A stretch of 64,000 nucleotides of DNA from Actinomycetes bacterium (GTDB lineage Bacteria; Actinomycetota; Acidimicrobiia; Acidimicrobiales; Bog-793). The stretch spans positions 192,194 through 256,193 of the forward strand of contig JAJZBI010000001.1 of NCBI GenBank assembly GCA_021798985.1. Direction: 5' to 3'. Below are positions 38,729-47,905 of this stretch, in pieces. Under the pieces are notes generated by a model. That model was not told the origin of the DNA, searched no databases, and worked only from the letters and a program-made list of their open reading frames with translations. The number at the start of each line of letters is the position of its first letter. Within the stretch, counting starts at the first letter, position 1. The translations under genes were made by a program, and so were the position numbers.

Positions 38729-39796
38729 GTGATCAAGTACCTCGGTTCCAAGCGGCGCCTCGTCCCCGTCCTGAGTGAGCTGCTGACTCGATCCGGTGCT
38801 GCCACGGCTCTGGACCTGTTCACCGGCACCACCCGGGTCGCACAGGCATTCAAACAGGCAGGGGCGTTCGTGACCGCGGTCGACACCGCCCGCTACAGCG
38901 AGATCCTCGCGCTCGCGCATGTCGCCACCGACCCGAAGAGCATTTCGACCGACCGTCTCGAAGGCGAGCTTGCCCGCCTGAACCGGCTCCCCGGCGAACC
39001 CGGCTATTTCACTGAGACATTCTGCATCAAGTCCCGGTTCTTCCAGCCGGCGAACGGAGAGCGCATCGACGCGATCCGCGACACGATCGAGACGGAGCTC
39101 AAAGGGGACCCGATCTACCCCCTCGTGCTGACGAGCCTCATCGAGGCGGCCGACCGCGTCGACTCCACGGCTGGAGTCCAGATGGCCTACATGAAGACGT
39201 GGGCACCGCGCTCGTATCGGCCGCTCGAGCTCCGAGCTCCCCAGCTCTGGGCAGGGCCCGGCGCCGCACGACGTGCCGACGCTCTCGACGCTGCGCGCGC
39301 CCTGGCGCCCGTCGACCTCGCCTACCTTGACCCGCCGTACAACCAGCATCGCTACTTCACGAACTACCACGTCTGGGAGACGCTGGTGGCCTGGGACGCC
39401 CCCGAGCACTACGGCGTTGCCTGCAAGCGAATCGACAGCCGTGACCCCGCGACCAAAAGCGTGTTCAACCAGAAGCGCTCCATCGCAGCAGCGCTGCGCG
39501 AGCTCGTCGCGACGGTCCGAGCCGAGACGCTCATCGTGTCTTACAACGACGAGGCGTGGCTCGAGCTCGCGGAATTGGTCGACCTGTGCGCCGTGCGCGA
39601 GGCGGTGACGGTCCTGTCGTTCGACTCCAAGCGCTACGTGGGGGCCCAGATCGGGATCCACAACCCGAAGGGCGAGAAGGTGGGCACGGTCTCGCACCTG
39701 CGCAACCTCGAGTACCTCGTGGTGAGCGGGCCGCGCCAGCTCGTCGCGCGCATGACCGCCCCATTCGCCGCTGCGCGGTTGGCGCTGCCCGCTTAA
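38729..39796 (+). CDS. D12-class adenine-specific DNA methyltransferase
   Basis: This 355-aa Dam-like enzyme would methylate adenine N6. It starts with IKYLGSKRRLVPVL (motif X, SAM contact), has motif I DLFTGTTRVA at 29-38 and motif IV DPPYN at 201-205. No restriction endonuclease lies beside it, so it looks like an orphan. The target sequence cannot be read from the protein. The GTG start lacks a ribosome site. The stop shares TTAA with the convergent glpD. Confidence 0.9.
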   Translation: MIKYLGSKRRLVPVLSELLTRSGAATALDLFTGTTRVAQAFKQAGAFVTAVDTARYSEILALAHVATDPKSISTDRLEGELARLNRLPGEPGYFTETFCIKSRFFQPANGERIDAIRDTIETELKGDPIYPLVLTSLIEAADRVDSTAGVQMAYMKTWAPRSYRPLELRAPQLWAGPGAARRADALDAARALAPVDLAYLDPPYNQHRYFTNYHVWETLVAWDAPEHYGVACKRIDSRDPATKSVFNQKRSIAAALRELVATVRAETLIVSYNDEAWLELAELVDLCAVREAVTVLSFDSKRYVGAQIGIHNPKGEKVGTVSHLRNLEYLVVSGPRQLVARMTAPFAAARLALPA

Positions 39797-41514
39797 GGCA
39801 GCGGGAGCGGCGGGGGCACCGAGGCCAGACGGGCGTCCGCGTCGCCGTCGTCGTCTTGGAGTTCGGCGGCGGCGCGAGCCCGTACCGCCGCCTCATAGCC
39901 GGCGAGCTCGGCTTCGATGGTCGGCGCGTCCCAACCGAGTCGGGCCGCCATCACCTCGGCGACGCCGGGGGCCGCGGCGAGCGCGCCGTCGCGCCCTTCT
40001 ATCGCAAGGCGCGTGCGACGCTCGAGGACGTCCTCGAGGTGACGGGCTCCCTCGTGGGAGACGGCGTAGGCGACCTCGGCATCGAGGTAACTGTCGGCCC
40101 CCTCGATCGGTGCGGGGTGGCCCTCCACCGAGAGCACCTCCTCAGCGAGCGAGCCGTATCGCCCGACGAGGCGCTCGGCCTGCGCGCCCTCGAGCCCCGA
40201 GCGCGCGAGGCGGTGGGTGAGGTCGTCGAGCTCGGCGCGACTTGCGGCGCCGACTATCGGCACGCGGGCCGTGACCGAGGGACCCGCGCCAAGGCGTGCG
40301 TGCTCGACGGCGGCGTCGACCGCGTCCTTCGCCATCACGCGGTAGGTAGTCAGCTTGCCGCCCGAGATGAGCACGAGACCCGGCCGGGGCCGGTTGACGG
40401 CATGCTCGCGTGACAGCTTGGTGGTCTCGTCGCCAGCACCCGCAATCAGCGGACGCAGCCCCACGTACACCGCCTCGATATCGGCACGCTCGAGCGGCCT
40501 GGCGAGGGTCGGGTTCAGCGTGGCGAGCAGGTATTCAACGTCGCGATTGGTCGCCGCGGGCCGGGCGAGGCCGTGCTGCCACGGGGTGTCGGTCGTGCCG
40601 ATGATCCAGTGCGCGCCCCACGGGAGAACGAACAGCACGCTCTTTTCGGTCGGCAAGATGAGGGCGCGCTGGAGATCGAGGCGTTCGCGCGGGACGACGA
40701 GGTGGACGCCCTTGGAGGGCCGAACGGCCATCGCCCGCTCAAGGCCGACGAGCGACTCAAAGGCCTCCGTCCACACACCGGTGGCCGAGAGCACCACGCG
40801 GGCTCGAATGGCGATGCGCTCGCCGTCCTCGGTCGAGCGCACGATGGCACCGGTGACGGCGTCGCCATCGCGTTGTAGCTCCACGACCTGCATACGGTTG
40901 AGCGCCATGGCGCCGTAGCTTGCAGCCGTCCGCACCACCGAAAGCGTGAGACGAGCGTCATCGACCTGTGCGTCGTAGTACTGCACGGCGCCGACGTAAC
41001 GATCCGGCGCGAGCGCCGGCGCGAGCGCCCGCAGCTTGCGGCGCGAGAGCTGGCGGTGCATGGGGAAGGCGCGCCCGCCGCCGTTCCGCCGAGCACCGAG
41101 GCGCGCCAAGATGTCATAGAGCAGCACTCCGCTTCCCACGTAGGCGCGCTCAACGATGCGGTGGCGCAGCGGGTAGAGGATGGGAAGAGGCTGCACGAGG
41201 TGGGGAGCGAGCTCGCTGAGCAAGGAGCGTTCGGCGAGCGCCTCGCGGACGAGGGCGAAGTCGTACATCTGTAGGTAGCGCAAGCCCCCATGAACGAGCT
41301 TGGAGGAGCGGCTCGATGTCCCCGCTGCCCAGTCCTGCGCCTCGACGACAGCGACGTGGAGCCCACGGCTCGCCGCGTCAAGCGCGGCCCCGGCACCGAC
41401 GATGCCGCCGCCCACGATGAGCACGTCGAGCGGTTCGCTTGCCAGCCTGGCGCGTTCAGCGCGCTGGCGTTCTGGCGAGAGCGCCGACGAAGCGGTCGGA
41501 TGAACCAGAGACAA
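39793..41514 (-). CDS. glpD: Glycerol-3-phosphate dehydrogenase (FAD)
   Basis: This 573-aa membrane-associated flavoenzyme oxidises glycerol 3-phosphate to dihydroxyacetone phosphate, feeding electrons to menaquinone. The FAD-binding motif VLIVGGGIVGAGAALDAA is near residue 31, then TSSRSSKLVHGGLRYL. The C-terminal domain has the all-helical GlpD extension. The start is TTG 41514 with GGGAGG 8 bases before it, 3 bases after the glpK stop, so glpK-glpD form an operon. Confidence 0.94.
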   Translation of the reverse strand: MSLVHPTASSALSPERQRAERARLASEPLDVLIVGGGIVGAGAALDAASRGLHVAVVEAQDWAAGTSSRSSKLVHGGLRYLQMYDFALVREALAERSLLSELAPHLVQPLPILYPLRHRIVERAYVGSGVLLYDILARLGARRNGGGRAFPMHRQLSRRKLRALAPALAPDRYVGAVQYYDAQVDDARLTLSVVRTAASYGAMALNRMQVVELQRDGDAVTGAIVRSTEDGERIAIRARVVLSATGVWTEAFESLVGLERAMAVRPSKGVHLVVPRERLDLQRALILPTEKSVLFVLPWGAHWIIGTTDTPWQHGLARPAATNRDVEYLLATLNPTLARPLERADIEAVYVGLRPLIAGAGDETTKLSREHAVNRPRPGLVLISGGKLTTYRVMAKDAVDAAVEHARLGAGPSVTARVPIVGAASRAELDDLTHRLARSGLEGAQAERLVGRYGSLAEEVLSVEGHPAPIEGADSYLDAEVAYAVSHEGARHLEDVLERRTRLAIEGRDGALAAAPGVAEVMAARLGWDAPTIEAELAGYEAAVRARAAAELQDDDGDADARLASVPPPLPLP

Positions 41515-41517
41515 CGA

Positions 41518-43014
41518 CTACCCCTCCCAGTCGAGCGCCCGGCTGACCGCTGCGTCCCAGCGGCGGCGGGCGGAGGCCCGCACGTCCTCTGTCCACGTCG
41601 GGTGGAAGCGACCGCCCTCACGCCACGCGGCGCGGAGCGCCTCCTCATCCTGATAGAGCCCGAGACCAAGGCCAGCGGCAGAAGCCGCCCCGAGCGCGGT
41701 GGTCTCGATCATCGCCGGACGAACGACCTCCACGCCCAGCACATCGGCCTGGAGCTGCATGGCGAGGTCGTTGGCCGCCACGCCACCGTCCACCTTCAGC
41801 TCATCGAGTCTGGTGCCGGTCTCCTGGCACATCGCCTCAACGACCTCTCCGCACTGTTGCGCGATCGCCTCCAAGGTGGCGCGAGCGAGATGCCCCTTGG
41901 TGTGCGCCCGCGTCAATCCGACGATGACCCCGCGAGCATCCGAGCGCCACCGCGGGGCGTAGAGGCCCGAGAACGCTGGCACGAAGACCAGACCCCCACT
42001 GTCGGGGACGCTGGCAGCGAGGGCCTCGATGTCGCGCGCCTCGGCGATGACGCCGAGCTGGTCGCGCAGCCACTGGACGGCTGCGCCGGTGACTGCAACC
42101 GAGCCCTCGAGGGCGTAGCGCGCCGGTTGGCCGGCACGTTCGTAGCAGACCGTCGAGAGCAGGCCGTGTGAAGATCGAACGCACCGCTCGCCGGTGTTCA
42201 ACAAGACGAAGCTTCCAGTTCCATAGGTGCACTTCACGTCGCCTGCCGAGAAGCAGGCCTGCCCCACCATCGCCGCCTGCTGATCGCCGAGCACGGCGGC
42301 GATCGGAAGCGAGGCGCCGAAGGGCCCTTCGGCGCTCGTCGTCGCGATCGGGCCGATGGAGGGAACGATCCGGGGCAGCATCGCCATCGGGACGTTGAAC
42401 AGGTCGAGCAGTTCCTCGTCCCAGCAGCGCCGTTCCAGGTCCATGAGCTGGGTGCGGCTCGCGTTCGTGACGTCAATGACGTGCGCCGCGCCGCCCGTCA
42501 GCTTCCATACCAGCCAGCTGTCGATCGTGCCGAAGAGCGCGTCGCCGCGGCTCGCAGCCTCTCGGAGCCCCTCGGTGTGCTCGAGCAACCAGGCCAGCTT
42601 GGTCGCAGAGAAGTACGTGCTCGGAGGCAGGCCCGTGCGCTCGATCAGCAGCGAAGCGTGCCCTTGGTCAATGAGCGTGGAAACTTCAGGCGCGGTCCGC
42701 GTGTCCTGCCAGACGATCGCGTCCGCGAGCGGCCGCCCTGAGCGGCGATCCCAGACAACGACGGTCTCGCGTTGGTTCGCAATACCGATGCCGGCGAGAT
42801 CCGCGCCGGTGGCACCCGAACGATGCAGCGCCTCGACGACGACGTGATGCGTGCGCTCCCAGATCTCGGCCGCGTCGTGAGCGACCCAGCCAGGCCGGGC
42901 GAGGAGCTGGCGATGCTCGAGCTGTGCGCTCCCCCGCGTGCCGCCGGCGGCATCGAAGATGATGCAGCGCGTGCTCGTGGTGCCCTGATCGAGGGCCGCG
43001 ACGAGCTCCCTCAC
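41518..43014 (-). CDS. glpK: Glycerol kinase
   Basis: This 498-aa FGGY-family kinase phosphorylates glycerol. It has the N-terminal phosphate loop ALDQGTTSTRCIIFD, GIANQRETVVVWD, and the C-terminal DGGVAANDLAMQLQADVLG typical of GlpK. It is upstream of glpD, and glycerol would pass GlpK then GlpD to enter glycolysis. No glycerol facilitator or GlpR is present. GTG 43014 has only a weak ribosome site. Confidence 0.95.
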   Translation of the reverse strand: MRELVAALDQGTTSTRCIIFDAAGGTRGSAQLEHRQLLARPGWVAHDAAEIWERTHHVVVEALHRSGATGADLAGIGIANQRETVVVWDRRSGRPLADAIVWQDTRTAPEVSTLIDQGHASLLIERTGLPPSTYFSATKLAWLLEHTEGLREAASRGDALFGTIDSWLVWKLTGGAAHVIDVTNASRTQLMDLERRCWDEELLDLFNVPMAMLPRIVPSIGPIATTSAEGPFGASLPIAAVLGDQQAAMVGQACFSAGDVKCTYGTGSFVLLNTGERCVRSSHGLLSTVCYERAGQPARYALEGSVAVTGAAVQWLRDQLGVIAEARDIEALAASVPDSGGLVFVPAFSGLYAPRWRSDARGVIVGLTRAHTKGHLARATLEAIAQQCGEVVEAMCQETGTRLDELKVDGGVAANDLAMQLQADVLGVEVVRPAMIETTALGAASAAGLGLGLYQDEEALRAAWREGGRFHPTWTEDVRASARRRWDAAVSRALDWEG

Positions 43015-43242
43015 CGCTCAGCGCGCCCCGACCACGCCGATCCACTTTCCGATGGCACGAGCCGCAGTCTACGTCGGGTGATGCCGCCGAGCTCGGCCGC
43101 GCGACCGCATTCTCCCTGCTCCAACGGTTCGGCGTCAGGACAATCGGGCGTGGTTCGCAGGGCCCGCGATATCGCCTAGCATTTCTGACCTCGGGTGCGG
43201 CGCGCCGCCCCGCCCGCGGAGCCGGCATGCCGGCATCCGCTG
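43015..43242. other. Divergent region between glpK and tRNA-Asp
   Basis: No gene is seen. A TAGCAT at 43178 could be a -10 box for the tRNA pair, but it is 60 bases away and no -35 is obvious. Confidence 0.4.
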
Positions 43243-43317
43243 GGACCTGTGGTGCAGCTTGGAGTGCACGCCGGCCTGTCAAGCCGGAGGTCGCGGGTTC
43301 AAATCCCGTCAGGTCCG
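43243..43317 (+). tRNA. tRNA-Asp (GUC)
   Basis: The 75-base cloverleaf has acceptor GGACCTG/CAGGTCC, anticodon loop CTGTCAA giving GUC, and a normal T-loop TTCAAAT. CCA is not encoded. It is followed 55 bases later by tRNA-Phe. Confidence 0.96.
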
Positions 43318-43372
43318 CTGAGTGGTGTTCCAGGGAGACTGCCGTGCGCAAGACTCCAGAGCAGCACAACGA

Positions 43373-43445
43373 GGTCGGGTAGCTCAGTTGGCAGAGCGCG
43401 CGCCTGAAAAGCGCGAGGTCACCGGATCGACGCCGGTCCCGACCA
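43373..43445 (+). tRNA. tRNA-Phe (GAA) with unusual T-loop
   Basis: The 73-base cloverleaf has acceptor GGTCGGG/CCCGACC, D-stem GCTC/GAGC, anticodon stem CGCGC/GCGCG, loop CTGAAAA giving GAA, and T-stem ACCGG/CCGGT. The T-loop reads ATCGACG, so position 54 is A instead of the nearly universal T. CCA is not encoded. Confidence 0.93.
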
Positions 43446-43481
43446 CCGCACCGCACCGCACCACAGCCACAGAAACACCGG

Positions 43482-43965
43482 ATGAGCTGCAGCGATGTGA
43501 CCTGCCCGGTCCGCTCCTTCGTCCTCCAGGACCACCGCATCGCCGCCAAGCACTGCCTGCTCACGACGCGCACCGCCAAGTGGGCGCCGGTGCAGGTCGG
43601 CGGGGGACGGACGGCGGAGGAGGTGACGGCGAGCTCGCCTGTGACTGGCACACGGTGAACCACGCCGTCGCTACCTATGGCCAGGCGCTGCTCGCGGCCG
43701 ACCGCAAGCGCCGCAGCCACACGAGCGCCATCGGCCTTGATGAGACGACTTCGTCCGTCTGGAGGGTCGCCACAGCGATTACGTGCGCGACGAGGTCTGT
43801 GACGTCGAGCACCACCAGATCATCGACATCTTGCCGACCCGGCAATTCGAGGAGGTCGCTGGCCCTTTGGACCAACAGCCGAAGGTCTGGAAAGAGCGCA
43901 TCTGCTTCGGTGCCCTCGACATGTCCGACACCTACACCGCGGTCTACAGCGTGACCTCCGCCTCC
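43482..43965 (+). pseudogene. ISL3-family transposase remnant
   Basis: Three plus-strand frames in succession give pieces of an ISL3-type transposase. The first, near 43500-43628, reads CPVRSFVLQDHRIAAKH and WAPVQVGGGRTAEEVTA. The second, to about 43745, reads ELACDWHTVNHAVATYG and IGLDET. The third, to about 43960, reads CDVEHHQIIDILPTRQFEEV and ERICFGALDMSDTYTAVYS. At least two frameshifts are needed, and the C-terminal half is absent. It begins 37 bases after tRNA-Phe. No terminal repeats were found. Confidence 0.75.
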
Positions 43966-44115
43966 GTTAGGAATGCCATCGGCGGACCTCCACCTCCCCT
44001 AATCGGCCTCGATTACCCTTTGTCGAGTCGCACGAGTAGCAGAGCTGGGAGCCCGACGACGGCGACACCGGGCGGGTCGTCCCGCGGAGACCGAGTCGTC
44101 GCGCGCCATGATGAG

Positions 44116-44712
44116 GTGGTGGTTGGGCAGCTCCGCACCGAGCGCTTGGTGCTGCGCCGCTGGCGCCCCGAGGATCGTCAGCCCTTCGCCGAGCTCAACG
44201 CCGATCCCACCGTGATGGAGCACTTTCCCTCGACCCTCGACCGGTTGGCCAGCGACGCGCTCGCCGTCGCCGCCGACGAAGCCTTCGAGCGCCGTGGCTT
44301 TGGTTTGTGGGCCGTGGAACTCGTCGCAACGGGCGCGTTCCTCGGCTTCACCGGCCTCGCCGTTCCCCAATTCACCACGCACTTCACGCCGGCCGTGGAG
44401 ATCGGCTGGCGGATTTCCCGGTCGGCGTGGGGGCACGGCTACGCCACGGAGGCGGCGAGCGCTGCGCTCGCTGACGGCTTCGAGCGCGTCCAGTTGGAGG
44501 AGATCGTGTCGTTCACCGCTAGGTCCAACGTGCGCTCTCAAGCGGTGATGCAGCGGCTCGGAATGGCCCGTGATCCCGATGACGACTTCGACCACCCAAG
44601 GCTCGCTGAAGGCCACCCACTTCGACCCCATGTGCTCTATCGCATCGACGCGCCAACCTGGCGGGCGCGCCGAATGGGAGCGATCCGTCCCGAGCACGCC
44701 CAGCCGACATGA
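44116..44712 (+). CDS. GNAT family N-acetyltransferase (RimJ/RimL-like)
   Basis: This 198-aa acetyltransferase begins LRTERLVLRRWRPED and has the acetyl-CoA-binding region around WGHGYATEAASAAL and the late FTARSNVRSQAVMQRLGM. This pattern is of the RimJ/RimL type that acetylates protein N-termini or small amines. The substrate is unknown. I chose GTG 44116, with GATGAGG just before it. The frame runs further upstream into the transposase remnant and is not conserved there. Confidence 0.83.
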   Translation: MVVGQLRTERLVLRRWRPEDRQPFAELNADPTVMEHFPSTLDRLASDALAVAADEAFERRGFGLWAVELVATGAFLGFTGLAVPQFTTHFTPAVEIGWRISRSAWGHGYATEAASAALADGFERVQLEEIVSFTARSNVRSQAVMQRLGMARDPDDDFDHPRLAEGHPLRPHVLYRIDAPTWRARRMGAIRPEHAQPT

Positions 44713-44863
44713 GGGCCTTGCTCAGCTTCTGCATGACCATGGGCGCGTAGAACGAGCGACGTCGCTTGGCGAGGGCAATCGGGCCGAGGATGGCCGCGCT
44801 GTCGCGTTCGGCTGGAGGCTCGATCAGCAGGGTGGGCCGCTCGAGGCCCAATTGCCCCGCCGC

Positions 44864-45502
44864 TCAGCCTCGCCGGGTGAAGAGCGCGCGCCGCTTGCCT
44901 TGCCAGGCCATGTTCCAGTAGTCCCGGGTGGTCGGAACGCCGAGGAACAGGACGCCGCCGTAGCCGAGTGCTGTCCCCACCCAGCGGACGAGGCAACCGG
45001 CACGGGGGGACGTCTCCGCGATCTTGTGCCCGATCACCTGCACGCCAACCCCGGTGGTGGTCGCGAACATGGCGCGTTTTGCCCGCCGCGTCACCTCGAT
45101 CTGCGGCTCCTCGTTGGCGACGACGGCGAAGGTCGTGAGCGCCGCGTTCGCCAGGTTGTAGCACGCGACCGCCGCGAGGAGCGGCTTGTCGGCAAGCTCG
45201 AGCCTCCAGATCTCGCGAACCCCCCAGAGCACTTTGGGCTTGTCGCCGACGTGGTCGACGAGCTCGCCGACGCGGCTCGAGGTGTTGGTTCGGCGCGCGA
45301 TGACGCCGTCGGCCACATCCGCGAGGTAGGACGCGGCCGCCACTCCAATGCCGGACCACCGGTCGAGACGCGAGGCGGACCAGGCGACGCCTGCCATCGC
45401 GACGACGTCCAGCGCGTTCGCCGGGGTGACGACGCCGTGGGTTCGCTTGGCGGCACGCTCGAACAGCGTCGGACGGCCGATTCCGGGCTCAGTCGGGCTC
45501 AC
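44864..45502 (-). CDS. CDP-alcohol phosphatidyltransferase family protein
   Basis: This 212-aa membrane protein has the full CDP-alcohol motif D62-VAD65-G-VI-AR...G79...D83...D87, the metal and CDP site of the family. It transfers a phospholipid headgroup such as inositol, glycerol phosphate or another alcohol, and which one cannot be told. GTG 45502 is chosen because TACGCT lies 7 bases upstream, as in other leaderless starts here. It is convergent with the GNAT gene across 150 bases. Confidence 0.8.
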   Translation of the reverse strand: MSPTEPGIGRPTLFERAAKRTHGVVTPANALDVVAMAGVAWSASRLDRWSGIGVAAASYLADVADGVIARRTNTSSRVGELVDHVGDKPKVLWGVREIWRLELADKPLLAAVACYNLANAALTTFAVVANEEPQIEVTRRAKRAMFATTTGVGVQVIGHKIAETSPRAGCLVRWVGTALGYGGVLFLGVPTTRDYWNMAWQGKRRALFTRRG

Positions 45503-45509
45503 GACCCCG

Positions 45510-45515
45510 AGCGTA
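45510..45515 (-). promoter_or_regulatory. Candidate -10 box for the CDP-alcohol transferase gene
   Basis: TACGCT on the minus strand ends 7 bases before GTG 45502. Inferred from spacing. Confidence 0.35.
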
Positions 45516-45876
45516 GAGGAGTGTCGAGGAGGGGCCGAGACCGTGCCCGTCGGGCCCACCGAGTCACCCGCCGCGTCGAGCCCGACCCTTCTCGGCATGC
45601 GGCCGCTCGTCCTCGCGTGGTGATCGGTGGGTTGCAGTGCACCTGGGGCGAGCAGGGGCGCAACGGCGCGTCGGGCGGCACACCGACCGACGACGTGGTG
45701 GCCTGCGGTTCGGCTGACCGAGCGCTGCAGCCGGGCCTCGCGGCCTTGTCAGGTCGCGAGCTCCAACCGGGCGACGACTCGGTTGGTCCGGTGCTCACCG
45801 ACGGGCTGGGCACCACCCCCCACCCCGGTGCAAGGGCCTCAGATCTCCAGCAGGTCCAAGCACAAGGGCGCCCCGT
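45516..45876. other. No gene seen
   Basis: These 360 bases between the CDP-alcohol transferase start and the end of the enolase-superfamily gene hold only low-complexity frames. No RNA or repeat was recognised. Confidence 0.4.
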
Positions 45877-47040
45877 CTACTGGCCGATGTAGCCCGCGAG
45901 ATGGGCCGGACGGTCCCACTCGGCGAGCGAACCACGCTGACGCTCGAGGGCCTCGGGATCGAGCGTGACACCGAGGCCGGGCCCTTCGGGGACGAGCAAC
46001 GTGGCGCCGCGGTACTCGACGCCCTGGGCCACCACGTCGTCAAGGTAGAGCAGTGGTCCCACGGCATCGCCGGTGAAATGAAGCGCCGCGGCCGAAGCAC
46101 CGAGGTGCGCGACCGCCGCCGTCCCGATGCCCAGTTCCTGGGTGGTGCCGAGCAGAGCCTTCAGGCCAGCGGCGTCGGCGAGCGCGAGCAGGCGCTGCGC
46201 ACCCCAGAGCCCACCAGAGTGGTGGACGACGTTGAAGACGTCGATGGCGTCGGCACGGATGAGGCGCATCGCCTGGGCGTAGCTCGACACGTGCTCGGAG
46301 ACGGCGGCGTCGACGCGCCGCCGGACCTCGGCCATGCCCTCGTAGTCCTCGTGCCAGCTCACGCTCTCGATGAGGTCGATCCCGTAGTGCTTGAGCCGCT
46401 CGTAGTGCGCGATCGCGTCCTTCCAGTAGAAGCGACCCTGGAAGTCGAGCCCTTTCAGCTGCACGCGTGACCCAAAGCGCGAGCGGAGCGCGTCGAGCAG
46501 TGCGTCGTCGGCGTCCCGGTCGACACCGACGTAGTAGCGAAAGCAGTCCACGCCGAGGGCGAGCAGCTCCTCGACCGAGGCTAGGCGGTGTGCCACGCCC
46601 TCGTCGCCGGCGGCGGGGAAGAGCGGATAGGCCATCTCGAGCTCGTCGCGGCTGCGTCCGCCGAGGAGATCGCACACGGCGATGCCGGCTGCCTTCCCTG
46701 CGAGGTCGTAGCACGCCGAGTCCAGCGCCGCGGCGAGCTGGGACGTCAAGGTGAAGGGGGGGTAGCTGTTCGCCGCCACGAGATAGGAAGGCATCTGGGC
46801 GTGCAACATCTGGTGCAGCGCTGCGTGCCGGGTGGGGTCGAAGCCGACCATCACTCGGTCGATCGCTACCGACAGCGCGTCGAGGTCGGGCAGCGTCATC
46901 CGGTAGCAGTCGAGATCGGACATCTCACCGAGGCCGATCAGGCCGGCGTCGGTCGTGAGCTCGACGATCACATGGACCGAGATGCTGCCCGTTCGGCGTC
47001 GTGAGCGCACCGGGGTGAGGCGGTGCCCGGTAATGATCAC
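45877..47040 (-). CDS. Enolase-superfamily enzyme (mandelate racemase/muconate lactonizing-like)
   Basis: This 387-aa protein has the N-terminal capping domain (1-125, with ELTTDAGLIGLGEMS) and a TIM-barrel. Candidate Mg ligands are Asp in LKGLDFQG, Glu in DLIESVSWHED and Glu in AVSEHVSSY. The usual KxK catalytic pair on strand 2 is replaced by CFRYYVG, and a His pair occurs in VVHHSGG, so it is not a typical muconate cycloisomerase. It is probably a sugar-acid or related dehydratase. GTG 47040 is chosen. The divergent gntR gene likely controls it. Confidence 0.8.
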   Translation of the reverse strand: MIITGHRLTPVRSRRRTGSISVHVIVELTTDAGLIGLGEMSDLDCYRMTLPDLDALSVAIDRVMVGFDPTRHAALHQMLHAQMPSYLVAANSYPPFTLTSQLAAALDSACYDLAGKAAGIAVCDLLGGRSRDELEMAYPLFPAAGDEGVAHRLASVEELLALGVDCFRYYVGVDRDADDALLDALRSRFGSRVQLKGLDFQGRFYWKDAIAHYERLKHYGIDLIESVSWHEDYEGMAEVRRRVDAAVSEHVSSYAQAMRLIRADAIDVFNVVHHSGGLWGAQRLLALADAAGLKALLGTTQELGIGTAAVAHLGASAAALHFTGDAVGPLLYLDDVVAQGVEYRGATLLVPEGPGLGVTLDPEALERQRGSLAEWDRPAHLAGYIGQ

Positions 47041-47109
47041 GGCCGCGGTTCTCCTCTCACAGGCCTGCTCACGCTGAGCGGGGCGCGCCACTGCTGGAAT
47101 GCATCGGCG

Positions 47110-47121
47110 ATCGTGCACGAT
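47110..47121. promoter_or_regulatory. Palindromic operator between the enolase-superfamily gene and gntR
   Basis: ATCGTGCACGAT is a perfect 12-bp palindrome in the 115-base divergent gap. It fits the ATnGTnnACnAT pattern of FadR/FCD-type GntR operators. It lies 35 bases upstream of the chosen gntR start. Confidence 0.55.
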
Positions 47122-47155
47122 ACGTGATCTTGCGCAAATCTGTCAAAGTGAGCAG

Positions 47156-47869
47156 GTGCCACACGACCCGGCGATTCCTCGCCGCGAGGTCCTCAGCCGG
47201 AGGATGCTCGCCGACAGCGCCTATGAGCTGGTGCGCCGGCGCATCATGGACCTGACGATCCCGCCCGAGTCGCGCATCAACATCGACCACCTCGCTCGGG
47301 AGCTCGACGTGTCGAACACTCCCCTGCGAGAAGCGCTCGCCCGCCTCGAGAGCGAGGGCCTCGTCGAGCGCCAGAACCTGCGCGGCTACCGGACCACGAG
47401 CTTGCTCACGGCGCGCGCCCTCAACGAGCTGTACGACTTGCGGCTGCTCCTCGAGCCTGAGGCGGCGCGCCTCGCTCGCCTGCACGCCGACCTGCGAGCG
47501 CTCGAGGCCAAGCTGCGCCAGACGCTGCAAGAGATGCAAGAGATGCTGGACCACGCTGGTGGTGATGACCGCTACGCCCTGTACCGGGCCTTCATCGAGG
47601 CGGACGCCGCTTTCCACACGGCCATCACCGAGGCCTCGGGGAACCGCCTGCTGCAGGCGACCTTCAGCGGCCTGAACGCCCACGTGCACCTCTACCGCCT
47701 GCTGATCCGCTCTCGGATCGCTCCGTGGGCGGTCAGCGAGCACCTCCTCGTCCTCGACGGCCTGCTCTCGCCCGACCCCGAGGCGGCAGCGGCCGGCATG
47801 CGCGGGCACCTCGAGCGGGCTCGCGGCCGCCTGGCCAACCTGGTGCGCAACGAGAAAGCGCAGGAGTGA
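47156..47869 (+). CDS. GntR-family regulator (FadR/FCD type)
   Basis: This 237-aa repressor has an N-terminal winged helix (about 15-80, NIDHLARELDVSNTPLREAL) and an FCD ligand-binding domain with metal-site residues around EADAAFHTAITEASGN and HLLVLDGLLSPDPEAAAAGM. FCD regulators usually sense small organic acids. It is divergent from the enolase-superfamily gene and probably represses it and itself through the palindrome. I chose GTG 47156. The longer frame from ATG 47099 would run through the operator. Confidence 0.88.
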   Translation: MPHDPAIPRREVLSRRMLADSAYELVRRRIMDLTIPPESRINIDHLARELDVSNTPLREALARLESEGLVERQNLRGYRTTSLLTARALNELYDLRLLLEPEAARLARLHADLRALEAKLRQTLQEMQEMLDHAGGDDRYALYRAFIEADAAFHTAITEASGNRLLQATFSGLNAHVHLYRLLIRSRIAPWAVSEHLLVLDGLLSPDPEAAAAGMRGHLERARGRLANLVRNEKAQE

Positions 47870-47905
47870 AGGACGGGGCGGCGATCCGGCCGGACCGCCG
47901 ACTGC

